Source: JABSSA01 sp039960995
GTDB lineage: Bacteria > Pseudomonadota > Alphaproteobacteria > Rhodobacterales > Rhodobacteraceae
Direction: 5' to 3'
NCBI GenBank assembly: GCA_039960995.1
Contig: JBDVKF010000032.1
Coordinates: forward strand, 107,901-171,900
DNA: 64,000 nucleotides
The position numbers and the translations under genes were made by a program. The notes under the pieces are model-generated. The model did no database searches, was not told the origin of the DNA, and saw nothing but the letters and a program-made list of their open reading frames with translations. This document shows, piece by piece, positions 51,588-59,265 of the stretch (the first letter of the stretch is position 1; every line of letters begins with the position of its first letter).

Positions 51588-52379
51588 ATGATAAATTTTG
51601 TGATATCACTAGCCCTCATAACAGTTTTAGTTGGAATTGTTCTTTTTACCCTCACACGTAAACGCACGTATCTCGCACTCCATGAGAAAGGGCTTCAAAC
51701 AAACCCAATCTACAAGTGGAGCCTTCCGAAATCTAACAAGAACCAACAGCGGTTGGTCATGTCATATCGAATGTCTGCTCCAGTTTTTACAGTAGAAAAT
51801 CGAGCGTGCGAGTACAGCAGATATCCATATGGTGTTCCCATGGATTGGCATATTTTCCTCATTGGACCAGGCGGCGTTGGCAAGACTTCAACCGGACCTC
51901 ATCTTGCGAAGCTCGTGGGTTGCGAGTTCGTCGATTTGGATGACCTTTTCATGTCGGGCCCGGGACACATCGGGCGCTACATCAAAGATCATGGTTACGC
52001 TCGGTATGTGCGTGAAAACTCTAAACTGTTCTTTGAGCATATCTTTCGTCGCTCTCGGCCCTGTGTTTGCGCTCTTTCTTCTGGCTTCCTGATCGCTGAT
52101 GTTGAAGTCGAGACTGTCGAATTGAACAGGGCTGCAGTTAAAGGGAAAGGGTATTCAGTCTTGCTCTTGCCTCATGCGGAGGACGATGAATGCGTGAAGA
52201 TTGTTGCCGCACGTCAGGTTCAACGCGGCCTCAATTTAAGGCACGAAATCGAACATCCGAAATTTTTAGCACGTCTGCCAGTATACAGATCATTCGCAGA
52301 TCAAGTTACGGTCTTTCAAGGAGCGCCTAAAGATGCCGCTCATTCAATCTTTGCCGCGCTTGGCAAGATAGCCACTTAA
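51588..52379 (+). CDS. shikimate-kinase-like P-loop protein with N-terminal membrane helix
   Basis: 263 residues. Residues 1-22 form a transmembrane helix (FVISLALITVLVGIVLFTL) followed by a basic segment. From Met85 the protein is a small P-loop kinase: Walker A GPGGVGKTS (93-101), DLDD (116-119) as in shikimate kinases, GHIGRYIKDHGYARYVREN matching the shikimate-binding/helix region, and a LID-like RQVQRGLNLR with Arg residues near 205-215. ATG 51840 (Met85) would give a soluble kinase, but neither start has a good ribosome-binding site. Substrate unknown; it is unlikely to be the housekeeping AroK, which normally sits with aroB. Confidence 0.6.
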   Translation: MINFVISLALITVLVGIVLFTLTRKRTYLALHEKGLQTNPIYKWSLPKSNKNQQRLVMSYRMSAPVFTVENRACEYSRYPYGVPMDWHIFLIGPGGVGKTSTGPHLAKLVGCEFVDLDDLFMSGPGHIGRYIKDHGYARYVRENSKLFFEHIFRRSRPCVCALSSGFLIADVEVETVELNRAAVKGKGYSVLLLPHAEDDECVKIVAARQVQRGLNLRHEIEHPKFLARLPVYRSFADQVTVFQGAPKDAAHSIFAALGKIAT

Positions 52380-52380
52380 A

Positions 52381-52470
52381 AGCAGCCATCAGTTGATGGT
52401 GCAGCATCTGGTAAAAACAGGCTCGAACCCGCCATTCACCGCAATCTGTTCAAATGTCGGCAATGCGGAC
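52381..52470. repeat. dispersed intergenic repeat 1, composite copy
   Basis: It begins AGCAGCCATCAG and GCAGCATCTGGT, resembling the start of the copy at 53038, and continues AACCCGCCATTCACCGCAAT and CTGTTCAAATGTCGGCAATG, matching the copy at 50884. It links the two halves of the family and lies just after the shikimate-kinase-like gene. Confidence 0.65.
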
Positions 52471-52512
52471 GAAATGCAAATTCGCATCGGTGTCCCAAAG
52501 GTCTGCTTTGCG

Positions 52513-52992
52513 CTACCAGTCGCATGCGGCCTCATCAGATCGATCTAGTCGATATCGGGTTGAAGAGCTGCCTTCTTCTAACAAGTTTGAGCGGATTTTG
52601 CCGTCTGAGCAGCTATCATCGGACAGTCGAAATCCATCCGTCGCAACCGTAAGACCATGCGCATCATTCGTAATTACATCGAAAGCGCCTCCGTCGCATT
52701 CGACACCAAATCTCAACGGCGTTTCATAATTTCCGGCAACTTCCCCGGCGCGCATCCCACCAAAGCCAGCGCGCCCAGCGTGGCCTTGATCTGCCAAAAG
52801 AACCTTGACGTCAGCGTTCGTAATGCCGTCTCCTTGGCTGAACAGGATACTAATTCTGTCCACCACCTGCTCTGGATTTCTTGCCAGATGCTCATCCGAA
52901 TAATCTCTAGTAAAGCACCCAAGTGGAAGGTTTTGCGCGGTTGCGGATATGGGACTGAGTAGGGTGAGCAGTAGTATTAGGTTGTATCGCAT
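52513..52992 (-). CDS. hypothetical exported protein
   Basis: 159 residues from ATG 52992 (MRYNLILLLTLLSPISATAQ as signal peptide); five earlier codons are open but less likely. Mature protein with cysteines in LPLGCFTRDYSDEHLARNP, FGVECDGGAFDV, DDSCSDGK and the C-terminal DEAACDW, so two disulfides are plausible. No family recognised. The dispersed-repeat copy at 53038 lies about 45 bases upstream of its start, as for the exported HExxH gene at 39 kb. Confidence 0.65.
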   Translation of the reverse strand: MRYNLILLLTLLSPISATAQNLPLGCFTRDYSDEHLARNPEQVVDRISILFSQGDGITNADVKVLLADQGHAGRAGFGGMRAGEVAGNYETPLRFGVECDGGAFDVITNDAHGLTVATDGFRLSDDSCSDGKIRSNLLEEGSSSTRYRLDRSDEAACDW

Positions 52993-53037
52993 TTTCGGCT
53001 CCAACACGGGTAGTTAGCAAGAGTGCAATTTATGATA

Positions 53038-53125
53038 AGCAGACCCTCCTACATGCCGCAGCATTGGTCAACGTGGGTTCACAACCGCCATTCGCTACCG
53101 TCTGCCCGCACGTCCGGTTCGTGGG
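53038..53125. repeat. dispersed intergenic repeat 1 copy
   Basis: AGCAGACCCTCC, CGCAGCATTGGTCAACGTGG and ACAACCGCCATTCGCTACCG, then TCTGCCCGCACGTCCGGTTC. The first half matches 39764-39823, and the ACCGCCATTCGC block matches the 50884 and 52426 copies. Confidence 0.6.
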
Positions 53126-53190
53126 TTTTGGGTCAGTTTTTGACGTAGTGGTCAACGTCGTCAAACGGTCCATATACGGATAACCAGTCT

Positions 53191-54330
53191 TCAATACTGG
53201 GGTTGCGCCAACTGTGTAAGAGTATCGCAATTTGTGCAGTGATAAGATCCCTTGAACAACCGCACTCTCGTCTCGTTTCCGGGATCATTCTGCGCCTGAG
53301 CGAGTGCCAAAACGGTCTGGGCCGGACTGCCGGGTTCCAGGTCGGTGCAGGGTTGAACAAATCCATCGGCCCGGTTGGGTGCGCCATCCCTATGATCCAA
53401 CAACATTGGACTTTTCCACCGCACCCGCAGATCAGCTTCATCCATATCGTCTTGCGGCGCATAACAAGCCATGCGTTGATCATACATTACGAAATCGTAC
53501 ACACAGCGGCAGTGCCCGCACCCAAAACACCCCTCATCACCGTAACTCAAGAATTGCGCAAGATGTCGATCACCCTTTGCAGCGGCCGCACCTGACAAAA
53601 AATACCCGCGGCTTGATGGATCTTGCGTATCTTTGTAACTTTGCATGCAAAGCTCAAATATCGCGTCTTGGGCTTGAAAAAACGCATCGCGGATTTTGGC
53701 AATAACCTGCAGGTCGGCCTCGTTTACGGCATCTCGCGCAAGCAGGTCTTCACGACGCTCAAGTTCGGCGCGTCGATGTTCGCGTGTATACGTAAGCGGG
53801 ATCTCTGGTTGGTCACTGTCGTCAATTTTCATTTCTGCCGCCAGCGCAGACAACGCATCTTTAACTTCTGCACTCAATAGGCCAAGCTGTTCACTCTCCG
53901 AAGGTAAGGGCCGGGGAAATTCCGGATCCTTCAGGTCTTGTCGTGCATATTCGGCCAAGGACCGAATGGTATCAAGCTTGCGATCCCAAGCCTGCGTTGT
54001 GCGCGCCAACCCCTGTGGAATTTCTCTATCTTCCTCCCCGCAACCTCCACCCGTTTCAAAGGCCACCACAGAAACATGGCCCAGAAAATGGGCGATACTC
54101 TCAGCTCCTTGCGTTGAGGTGTGTTTTGAGATGTCCAGCAAATGCGGCACAGCGGCATAGGTCGCGCCGTAACACGTATCCTGATGACACAAACAATCCC
54201 AAAACAGTGAATTTGCGACGGCTTCATCCCACTCTTGTGACAGATCGCCTAAAATCTTGGGAATGTCCCGGTCTCGATGTGCATCATCAAGCTTGTGCCA
54301 CAATGGATCCGTAAGAGGTAAAACAAACAT
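53191..54330 (-). CDS. Cys-rich cytoplasmic protein, HEAT-like family of unknown function
   Basis: 379 residues, no signal peptide. The N-terminus (PLTDPLWHKLDDAHRDRDIP, LFWDCLCHQDTCYGATYAAVPHLL) resembles helical-repeat proteins found beside SMI1/KNR4-type or other immunity genes in many bacteria (pattern: dIp-all-L...HQgtvY-asyaalP-L). The C-terminal third has DEGCFGCGHCRCVYDF and the terminal YHCTNCDTLTQL, suggesting one or two zinc sites. An immunity-like role is inference from resemblance only; no toxin is adjacent. The codon use is like the chromosome. Confidence 0.65.
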   Translation of the reverse strand: MFVLPLTDPLWHKLDDAHRDRDIPKILGDLSQEWDEAVANSLFWDCLCHQDTCYGATYAAVPHLLDISKHTSTQGAESIAHFLGHVSVVAFETGGGCGEEDREIPQGLARTTQAWDRKLDTIRSLAEYARQDLKDPEFPRPLPSESEQLGLLSAEVKDALSALAAEMKIDDSDQPEIPLTYTREHRRAELERREDLLARDAVNEADLQVIAKIRDAFFQAQDAIFELCMQSYKDTQDPSSRGYFLSGAAAAKGDRHLAQFLSYGDEGCFGCGHCRCVYDFVMYDQRMACYAPQDDMDEADLRVRWKSPMLLDHRDGAPNRADGFVQPCTDLEPGSPAQTVLALAQAQNDPGNETRVRLFKGSYHCTNCDTLTQLAQPQY

Positions 54331-54379
54331 CCCGTGACTCTAAACCGGACAAACCAACCCTTTCAAGCATTGAACAAAA

Positions 54380-54415
54380 AAACTTGGCGAAGCATAAGCA
54401 CACTTCGCCAAGTTT
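54380..54415. terminator. bidirectional intrinsic terminator
   Basis: AAACTTGGCGAAG and CTTCGCCAAGTTT form a 13-base stem around a 10-base loop. The minus strand continues with a run of T (from the plus-strand AACAAAAAAA), ending the basic exported-protein gene; the plus strand has a short TTTT. Confidence 0.85.
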
Positions 54416-54442
54416 TCTGAAATCAAGCGTCAATTAGAGGGG

Positions 54443-54808
54443 TCAGTGACGCTTGTGAAGCCCACGGTGACCGCCATGACTGAAGTGGCGGCGATGACCA
54501 CGGTGAATGCTGCGGTTTCCTCCGAAATGGCTGCGGCGGGAAAAGCTGCCGTGACGGGAAAACTTATGGCTGCGGTTGCTAAAATGAAAGCTACTGTGAA
54601 CCTTCTTCCGTCGTGAAACCTGGGTGAACTTAGGCTTGCCGAACCGGTCGTGTCCGATGAACTTTACATAGTGGCCCGAAGTGGTTTTGTACGTTTGACC
54701 AACAACGTAAGCGGTATTTGCAGTGGCTTGGGTGGGTGCAGTTGTGAAGGACATAGTTGAAAGAGCGACAATCAAAGCGAAGACGGGAGATTTGAATTTA
54801 AGTTGCAT
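54443..54808 (-). CDS. small basic exported protein rich in His, Ser, Arg
   Basis: 121 residues with signal peptide (cleavage probably after TQATA near residue 30). Residues 31-62 form a short domain (YVVGQTYKTTSGHYVKFIGH) and residues 65-121 are a low-complexity tail of R/H/S/G/F (RRSHFGGNRSIHRGHRRHFS). The tail has no acidic residue, so it could bind metals, nucleic acid or a surface polymer; none is shown. Own terminator downstream. The first domain, with YVKFIGHDRFGKPKF, looks like a short beta-barrel-like fold. Confidence 0.7.
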   Translation of the reverse strand: MQLKFKSPVFALIVALSTMSFTTAPTQATANTAYVVGQTYKTTSGHYVKFIGHDRFGKPKFTQVSRRKKVHSSFHFSNRSHKFSRHGSFSRRSHFGGNRSIHRGHRRHFSHGGHRGLHKRH

Positions 54809-55215
54809 TATTCAGCTCCTTTAAAGCCGGTGTTGCGTTGCCTTCAGCATGACTGGGAATGGCGAAACCCTCAAATCAAGGCGTCTCATGACGGCGTGAC
54901 ACGACTGTAACTTTTCAAATTACCAATCTATTACACTGTTTTTAAACACTATTTATTTTCACTGAAATGAAGCTCCCCAAGCACAAGAAAAATGTGACGC
55001 CGCGGCAAAACTTGCGGTGTGTGAACTTGGTTACGGCGAATTTTGGGCAATTTAGGGGCTTGGCCACGACCATTTGCCCAAAGCGTTTGACCACAATTCG
55101 ATGACGTCTGGTGACTGACGCCGATCTTTTCGAGCCATGTCATGAGGTTGAAGTACAGCAAAGGGTGTGATCTGTGAAATCCGGCGAAACCCTAGGCCCA
55201 ATGAGGGAGTGAAAC
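54809..55215. other. intergenic region upstream of pnuC
   Basis: 407 bases between divergent genes. Only a 70-residue reverse frame with a TTG start (54949-55161) is present, and I do not regard it as a gene. No recognisable riboswitch fold was found by eye, though a leader element for pnuC would belong here; AGGGAG marks the pnuC ribosome-binding site. Confidence 0.45.
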
Positions 55216-55806
55216 GTGATCGAATTTTTCTTTGGCATGGTCGGTGGCTCGTTGATCGAATGGATCGCGGTCGCCTGTGGTTTGACCAATGTGGTTTTGA
55301 TCATTCGTCGATCCATCTGGAACTATCCGTTCGGTTTCGTGATGGTCGTGCTCTACTTTTTCATATTCTGGGAATTCAAACTTTACAGCGACGCCTTCCT
55401 TCAGGTCTATTTCTTCGTCATCCAGTTTTACGGGTTGTGGAATTGGTTGCAGGGGCGTGCATCTGACGGACGTGTGGTGGTGGTTCCCCTGCCCCACAAA
55501 GCCCTGCTCGGCTATCTTGGTGTGACAGCAATTGCATGGATCGCGATCAGTTGGTTGATGGGCACCTATACGGACGCGGCTGCCCCCAGATGGGATGCCG
55601 CCGTCGCGGCTCTCAGTGTGACAGCCCAGTTTTTAATGTCACGCCGCCATTTGGAAAGCTGGATCCTGTGGATCGTCGTAGACATTCTGGCGATTGGACT
55701 ATTTTACACACGTGACCTGCAGCCAACTGCGGCTCTCTATGTCGTCTTCTTGGGCTTGGCGATCACTGGCTATGTCCAATGGCGCCGCTCTCAAAGCACC
55801 GCTTAA
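55216..55806 (+). CDS. pnuC: nicotinamide riboside transporter
   Basis: 196 residues from GTG 55216 (AGGGAG five bases before). Seven transmembrane helices of the PnuC family, with the typical IRRSIWNYPFGFVMVVLYFFIFWEFKLYSD-type core (split here as IRRSIWNYPFGFVMV and FIFWEFKLYSDAFLQ), QFYGLWNWLQG, and the late W-rich ESWILWIVVDILAIGLF. It brings nicotinamide riboside into the cell, trapped by phosphorylation by the NadR-like kinase encoded five bases downstream. Confidence 0.94.
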   Translation: MIEFFFGMVGGSLIEWIAVACGLTNVVLIIRRSIWNYPFGFVMVVLYFFIFWEFKLYSDAFLQVYFFVIQFYGLWNWLQGRASDGRVVVVPLPHKALLGYLGVTAIAWIAISWLMGTYTDAAAPRWDAAVAALSVTAQFLMSRRHLESWILWIVVDILAIGLFYTRDLQPTAALYVVFLGLAITGYVQWRRSQSTA

Positions 55807-55811
55807 CGCCC

Positions 55812-56801
55812 ATGGTCAAAGGGTTCTTTCTTGGCAAATTCATGCCCCCACACAATGGGCACCTCTATGTGTGCGATGTCGCCCGACGTTTCGTTGATGA
55901 ATTAACGGTCCTTGTGTGCAGCCATGATGCGGAACCTATTGATGGCCACCTGCGCGCCCAATGGATGCGCGACTGCTTAGACGGCTGGGGATATAACCTC
56001 ATCCATATGCATCGCGATATTCCACAAGAACCGAAAGATCACCCAGATTTCTGGACCATTTGGAAAGACACAATCTTTGAACTGCACCCGGATCCTATTG
56101 ACTATGTCTTTGGGTCCGAAGCTTACGTTCATCAATTGGCAAACGTACTGAACGCAAAGCCATTTATCGTTGATCAGTCTCGGCAAGTTGTCCCGGTCTC
56201 AGGAACCGCGATCCGCAAGAATGCCGGTCAGAATTGGGACCATATCCCCCCCGCTGTCCGCCCCGCCTTTCAGAAACGCGTGACGTTAATCGGCCCAGAA
56301 AGCACGGGCAAATCGACCCTCACAGATCTGTTGGGCGCTCATTTCAACACCAAGGCAATCCCCGAGTTTGGTCGAGACTATGATGCCACCTTCAAACAAG
56401 GGGCGAATTGGAATGATGAGGACTTTTTGACAATTGCCAAGGGCCATCGCGCACAAGCCTCAGCCATCGCCACCCACGCGGGCCCCATCGTTGTCGAAGA
56501 CACCGACGTGTTGCAAACGGTTGTCTGGTCAGAAGCGTTGCTTGGTACGGCCCCACAGGCCTTAATCGACGACTTGAACGCGGCACCCAAGCCCGATCTG
56601 TACCTTTTGCTTAATCCCGAAATGGAATGGATAGACGATGGGACACGATACCACCAAAGCATTGAAGATCGGCACTGGTTCCATGCACGCCTCAAACACT
56701 GGTTGGAAAAAGTCGGCGCGTCATGGCACGACGTCACGGGTGCAACGTGGAAAGCCCGCCAAGACCGTGCCACGCAATTGATAGCCGCGGCTTTTGATTG
56801 A
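55812..56801 (+). CDS. nadR: NadR-like NMN adenylyltransferase / ribosylnicotinamide kinase
   Basis: 329 residues from ATG 55812, five bases after pnuC; an earlier ATG lies inside pnuC. The N-terminal nucleotidyltransferase domain has GKFMPPHNGH (HNGH at 14-17) and SGTAIRKN near 130-137 (ISSTxxR-type motif). The C-terminal P-loop kinase has GPESTGKSTL at 161-170. There is no N-terminal helix-turn-helix, so unlike the enterobacterial NadR it is not a repressor. It converts imported NR to NMN and then NAD+. Confidence 0.93.
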   Translation: MVKGFFLGKFMPPHNGHLYVCDVARRFVDELTVLVCSHDAEPIDGHLRAQWMRDCLDGWGYNLIHMHRDIPQEPKDHPDFWTIWKDTIFELHPDPIDYVFGSEAYVHQLANVLNAKPFIVDQSRQVVPVSGTAIRKNAGQNWDHIPPAVRPAFQKRVTLIGPESTGKSTLTDLLGAHFNTKAIPEFGRDYDATFKQGANWNDEDFLTIAKGHRAQASAIATHAGPIVVEDTDVLQTVVWSEALLGTAPQALIDDLNAAPKPDLYLLLNPEMEWIDDGTRYHQSIEDRHWFHARLKHWLEKVGASWHDVTGATWKARQDRATQLIAAAFD

Positions 56802-56974
56802 TGTGCTTGTGTCACACAAACGCGAATTCACCATGCCCAATCCACCATAGATCGAATGTCTGGACCGACCCTAAAGCCAAACCTACTATTGGGCTCTTGA
56901 TATCCAGGGCAATGATCAATTAAAGCGCGACAAATACCAAAGCATCGAAAGCGAAACGGCGGTCACTGAGAGTT

Positions 56975-57670
56975 ATGGATAAGGTAATTTACGCAATCGG
57001 TGACGTGCATGGCAGGGATGACTTGCTGTCCCAATTGCACAACGACATTTGCGCGCACCACCGGCTCCTTCACAGCCATCGCGACGCCGAACTGGTTTAC
57101 GTCGGCGACTACATCGATCGCGGGCCGGACAGCGCCGCAGTCATTGACCGCGCCATGGCTGGTCTTGATGGATTTCAATCGACATGTTTGCTGGGCAATC
57201 ACGAAGCCATGATGCTTGAATGCTTGGACACGGACAATCAACACGTATGGACCAATTGGTTGTTTAACGGCGGCGAAGAAACGCTGTTATCATTGGGTGT
57301 TTCCCCACGTGCCGCAGGTGGCGACCCCAAAGAGCTCGCTGATGCTTTGGGCCCTGACCGCGTTGCCTGGTTAAAAGCACTCGCCTTGTCTTACGAGGCT
57401 GGCCCTTACCTGTTTGTCCACGCCGGTATCGTGCCCAACGTGCCGCTTGATCAGCAACAACCCCAAGATCTTCTGTGGATCAGGTCGCGGTTTCTGGACA
57501 GCAACGTTGACCACGGTCGCATGGTCATTCACGGGCACACACCCTCCGAAGAACCTGTCGTAAAACACAATCGCATTTGCATCGACACAGGGGCCGCTTT
57601 TTACGGACAATTGACCGCCGTCGTCCTTGATGGGAACAGCCCCCCACTGTTTCTTCGGGCCGAGGATTGA
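56975..57670 (+). CDS. metallophosphoesterase, serine/threonine phosphatase-like
   Basis: 231 residues, calcineurin-like phosphoesterase of the PPP type. Metal ligands appear in IGDVHGRDDL (Asp10, His12), GDYIDRGPD (Asp45), LGNHEAM (Asn75, His76), then LFVHAGIV and VIHGHTP. It resembles bacterial PrpA/PrpB-type protein phosphatases and diadenosine tetraphosphatases; the substrate is unclear. Monocistronic, 173 bases after nadR. Confidence 0.9.
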   Translation: MDKVIYAIGDVHGRDDLLSQLHNDICAHHRLLHSHRDAELVYVGDYIDRGPDSAAVIDRAMAGLDGFQSTCLLGNHEAMMLECLDTDNQHVWTNWLFNGGEETLLSLGVSPRAAGGDPKELADALGPDRVAWLKALALSYEAGPYLFVHAGIVPNVPLDQQQPQDLLWIRSRFLDSNVDHGRMVIHGHTPSEEPVVKHNRICIDTGAAFYGQLTAVVLDGNSPPLFLRAED

Positions 57671-57741
57671 ATACAATCTAATTTGATACATCACACCGCC
57701 CGATGAACAATCTCTTGCCTGTGGTAAACAACCACCCAATG

Positions 57742-57794
57742 CAGGCGCAAAATCGCCTGTAAGGTTTCAGAAAAAAATAGGAATCCATATTCCT
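57742..57794 (+). other. two short hairpins before the T9-split gene
   Basis: CAGGCG-caaaat-CGCCTG (57742-57759) followed by AGGAAT-ccat-ATTCCT (57779-57794). The first may be a terminator-like end for the phosphatase transcript (no T-run); the second lies about 80 bases before the next start. Function unknown. Confidence 0.35.
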
Positions 57795-57871
57795 GCACCG
57801 CCCGTTTAAATTAAGTAATAGAATTGAAGCTCTTTTTGGTTGAGCAATGACATTGTTTAAGGAGTAGACGG

Positions 57872-58452
57872 ATGCACACTCTATTGCGGGCAACAAGCGC
57901 TAGTCTTGTTTCAGTTTTTTTTTGACCTCTCCGATCAATGGTCAGGTCATTGAAGTCGACGGCAACAAAGTCGGCTTTGTCGAAAGCAATGTAACGGACC
58001 TGAATATCGCTCAATCGATGATGGATCCTCTGCGTCTTATCGAAGCCTATCTTGTCGATAAGTCAGCCCCGCGTAACGCGCGGGGTGGATATGGGAACCG
58101 CACGGACAACCTATTCCAAACAAACGAAGAAATCGTAGGTGTCGTTTATCTCGCAAATGTTGGGAAACGGGCCGTGGGCACCCCAGAAAACCAAAACGAA
58201 CTCGAGCTCTACTTTAACATAAAAGACGAAGACGGCCGCGTGCTGCAACAAGTGCGGCCAGTGCACACCTATCAGAACCGTCCGGAAAATACCGACCCCA
58301 TGGCAGATGATTACTTTGCCGAGCGTTTTACAGTCTCAGCACGATTGAACGTTTCTGGATCATATGAGCTGGAATTCGTTTTCATTGACCACACCCGGTC
58401 GGACGACAAGAATATTCCCGTTTCGGCACCTCTTAGCGTGATCATAGAATGA
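57872..58452 (+). pseudogene. exported protein gene with frameshift in a T9 run
   Basis: ATG 57872 has a strong GGAG eight bases upstream and opens MHTLLRATSASLVSVF, a signal peptide, but after a run of nine T it stops (TTT TTT TGA). With eight T the frame would run into LTSPINGQVIEVDGNKVGF and on to the stop at 58452, giving about 192 residues. The body frame itself (57922-58452) is intact, has normal composition, and lacks its own ribosome-binding site. So the gene is either slipped, phase-variable, recoded by slippage, or a sequencing error. The body (VEAYLVDKS-like RLIEAYLVDKS, FIDHTRSDDKNIPV) belongs to no family I recognise. Confidence 0.7.
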
Positions 58453-58462
58453 CCGATTTATT

Positions 58463-58551
58463 CAGCACGCCGTAGGCCGCGTGATTTCACGCGCCGCTTT
58501 CCTGTGCTGCACGGGATGGCAATCGAACACCCAGCTGTCTCTGGCTCACGC
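58463..58551 (+). repeat. 89-bp imperfect direct repeat 2, left copy
   Basis: Aligns without gaps to 60028-60116 at about 80 percent identity by eye; shared ends are CAGCA-GCCGTAGG and CTCTGGCTCACGC. It starts 10 bases after the preceding gene and precedes the decayed toxin gene. Confidence 0.75.
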
Positions 58552-58635
58552 AAGCAGACCGTATTGGCACTTATCGTTCCGCTCTGGGGGCAGTACGTTC
58601 CGCAGGGGCCAACATTTCTGAGGCGGAGGCGGTAA

Positions 58636-59264
58636 GGTGACATGGTCGTCGCCCGCGACGAAGACACCGATCAATCAGGTATTTTCCCAGTCACAGCAGT
58701 GATGAAGGCTCAGTCATCCGACTTGCGCTGGTTCACACTCGAGGCTGAAAATGGCCGACTACGCGACTTGGCCTGACCGGCGGGCACCCCATGTTTGTCG
58801 TAGGCAAAGGTTGGACGGTCGCCGACGAGGTTCACGCTGGCGATGCCATCCGTCGCGCTGACCTTTCAGAACTGCGTGTCATTGGTATCGAGATTGACCC
58901 CAATCCACAGATCGTCCACAATTTGGAGATCGCAGGGGCTAACACCTACTTCGCGGGTGAGTTCGAGGCTTGGGGGCATAATGCTAGAAGTAGGACCAGT
59001 GGGAACAGTTCGGCTGCTCAAAAAGGAAAGGAAAAGCACTGCCAACTTCCGGAATTACTCGGGGATGATTGGGACTACGAAGTGAACCTGGGTAAAGGTG
59101 TTGGGAGAGCAGATGCTGTAAACTTCTCAAAGGGTATTGTTTTTGAATTGAAGCCACCGACCCGGCGTTCGCGCGACAAAGCACAGGTCTATAGGTACCT
59201 GTGTGCGTTAAGAAAGGCCTATCCCGGTAAGAAATGGACGGAGATTATTGGACGATATAACTGA
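58636..59264 (+). pseudogene. Hint-domain polymorphic toxin remnant with nuclease-fold C-terminus
   Basis: Reading frames add up to a Hint domain plus toxin tip. Frame one from 58636 gives GDMVVARDEDTDQSGIFP then VTAVMKAQ...FTLEAENGRLRD and ends TGA at 58774; just before it is an in-frame TAA. The other frame resumes at 58773 with LTGGHPMFVVGKGWTVADEV, then NLEIAGANTYFAGEF and the Hint-ending His-Asn at 58977-58982. The tip of about 75 residues has RADAVNFSKGIVFELKP with Asp, Glu-x-Lys (D108, E119, K121 counted from ATG 58791) and AQVYRYL, a PD-(D/E)xK nuclease-like toxin. The N-terminal delivery part is lost. Confidence 0.75.
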
Positions 59265-59265
59265 A

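Noticed and set aside
51421..51609. 62-residue reverse frame between the two accessory genes
   Set aside because: It overlaps the start of the kinase-like gene and has no support beyond being open.
54949..55161. 70-residue reverse frame upstream of pnuC
   Set aside because: TTG start, no ribosome-binding site, unusual composition and no domain; more likely leader DNA.
54950..55200. Possible NAD or thiamine riboswitch before pnuC
   Set aside because: I could not recognise the conserved core of any known riboswitch; would need a covariance search.
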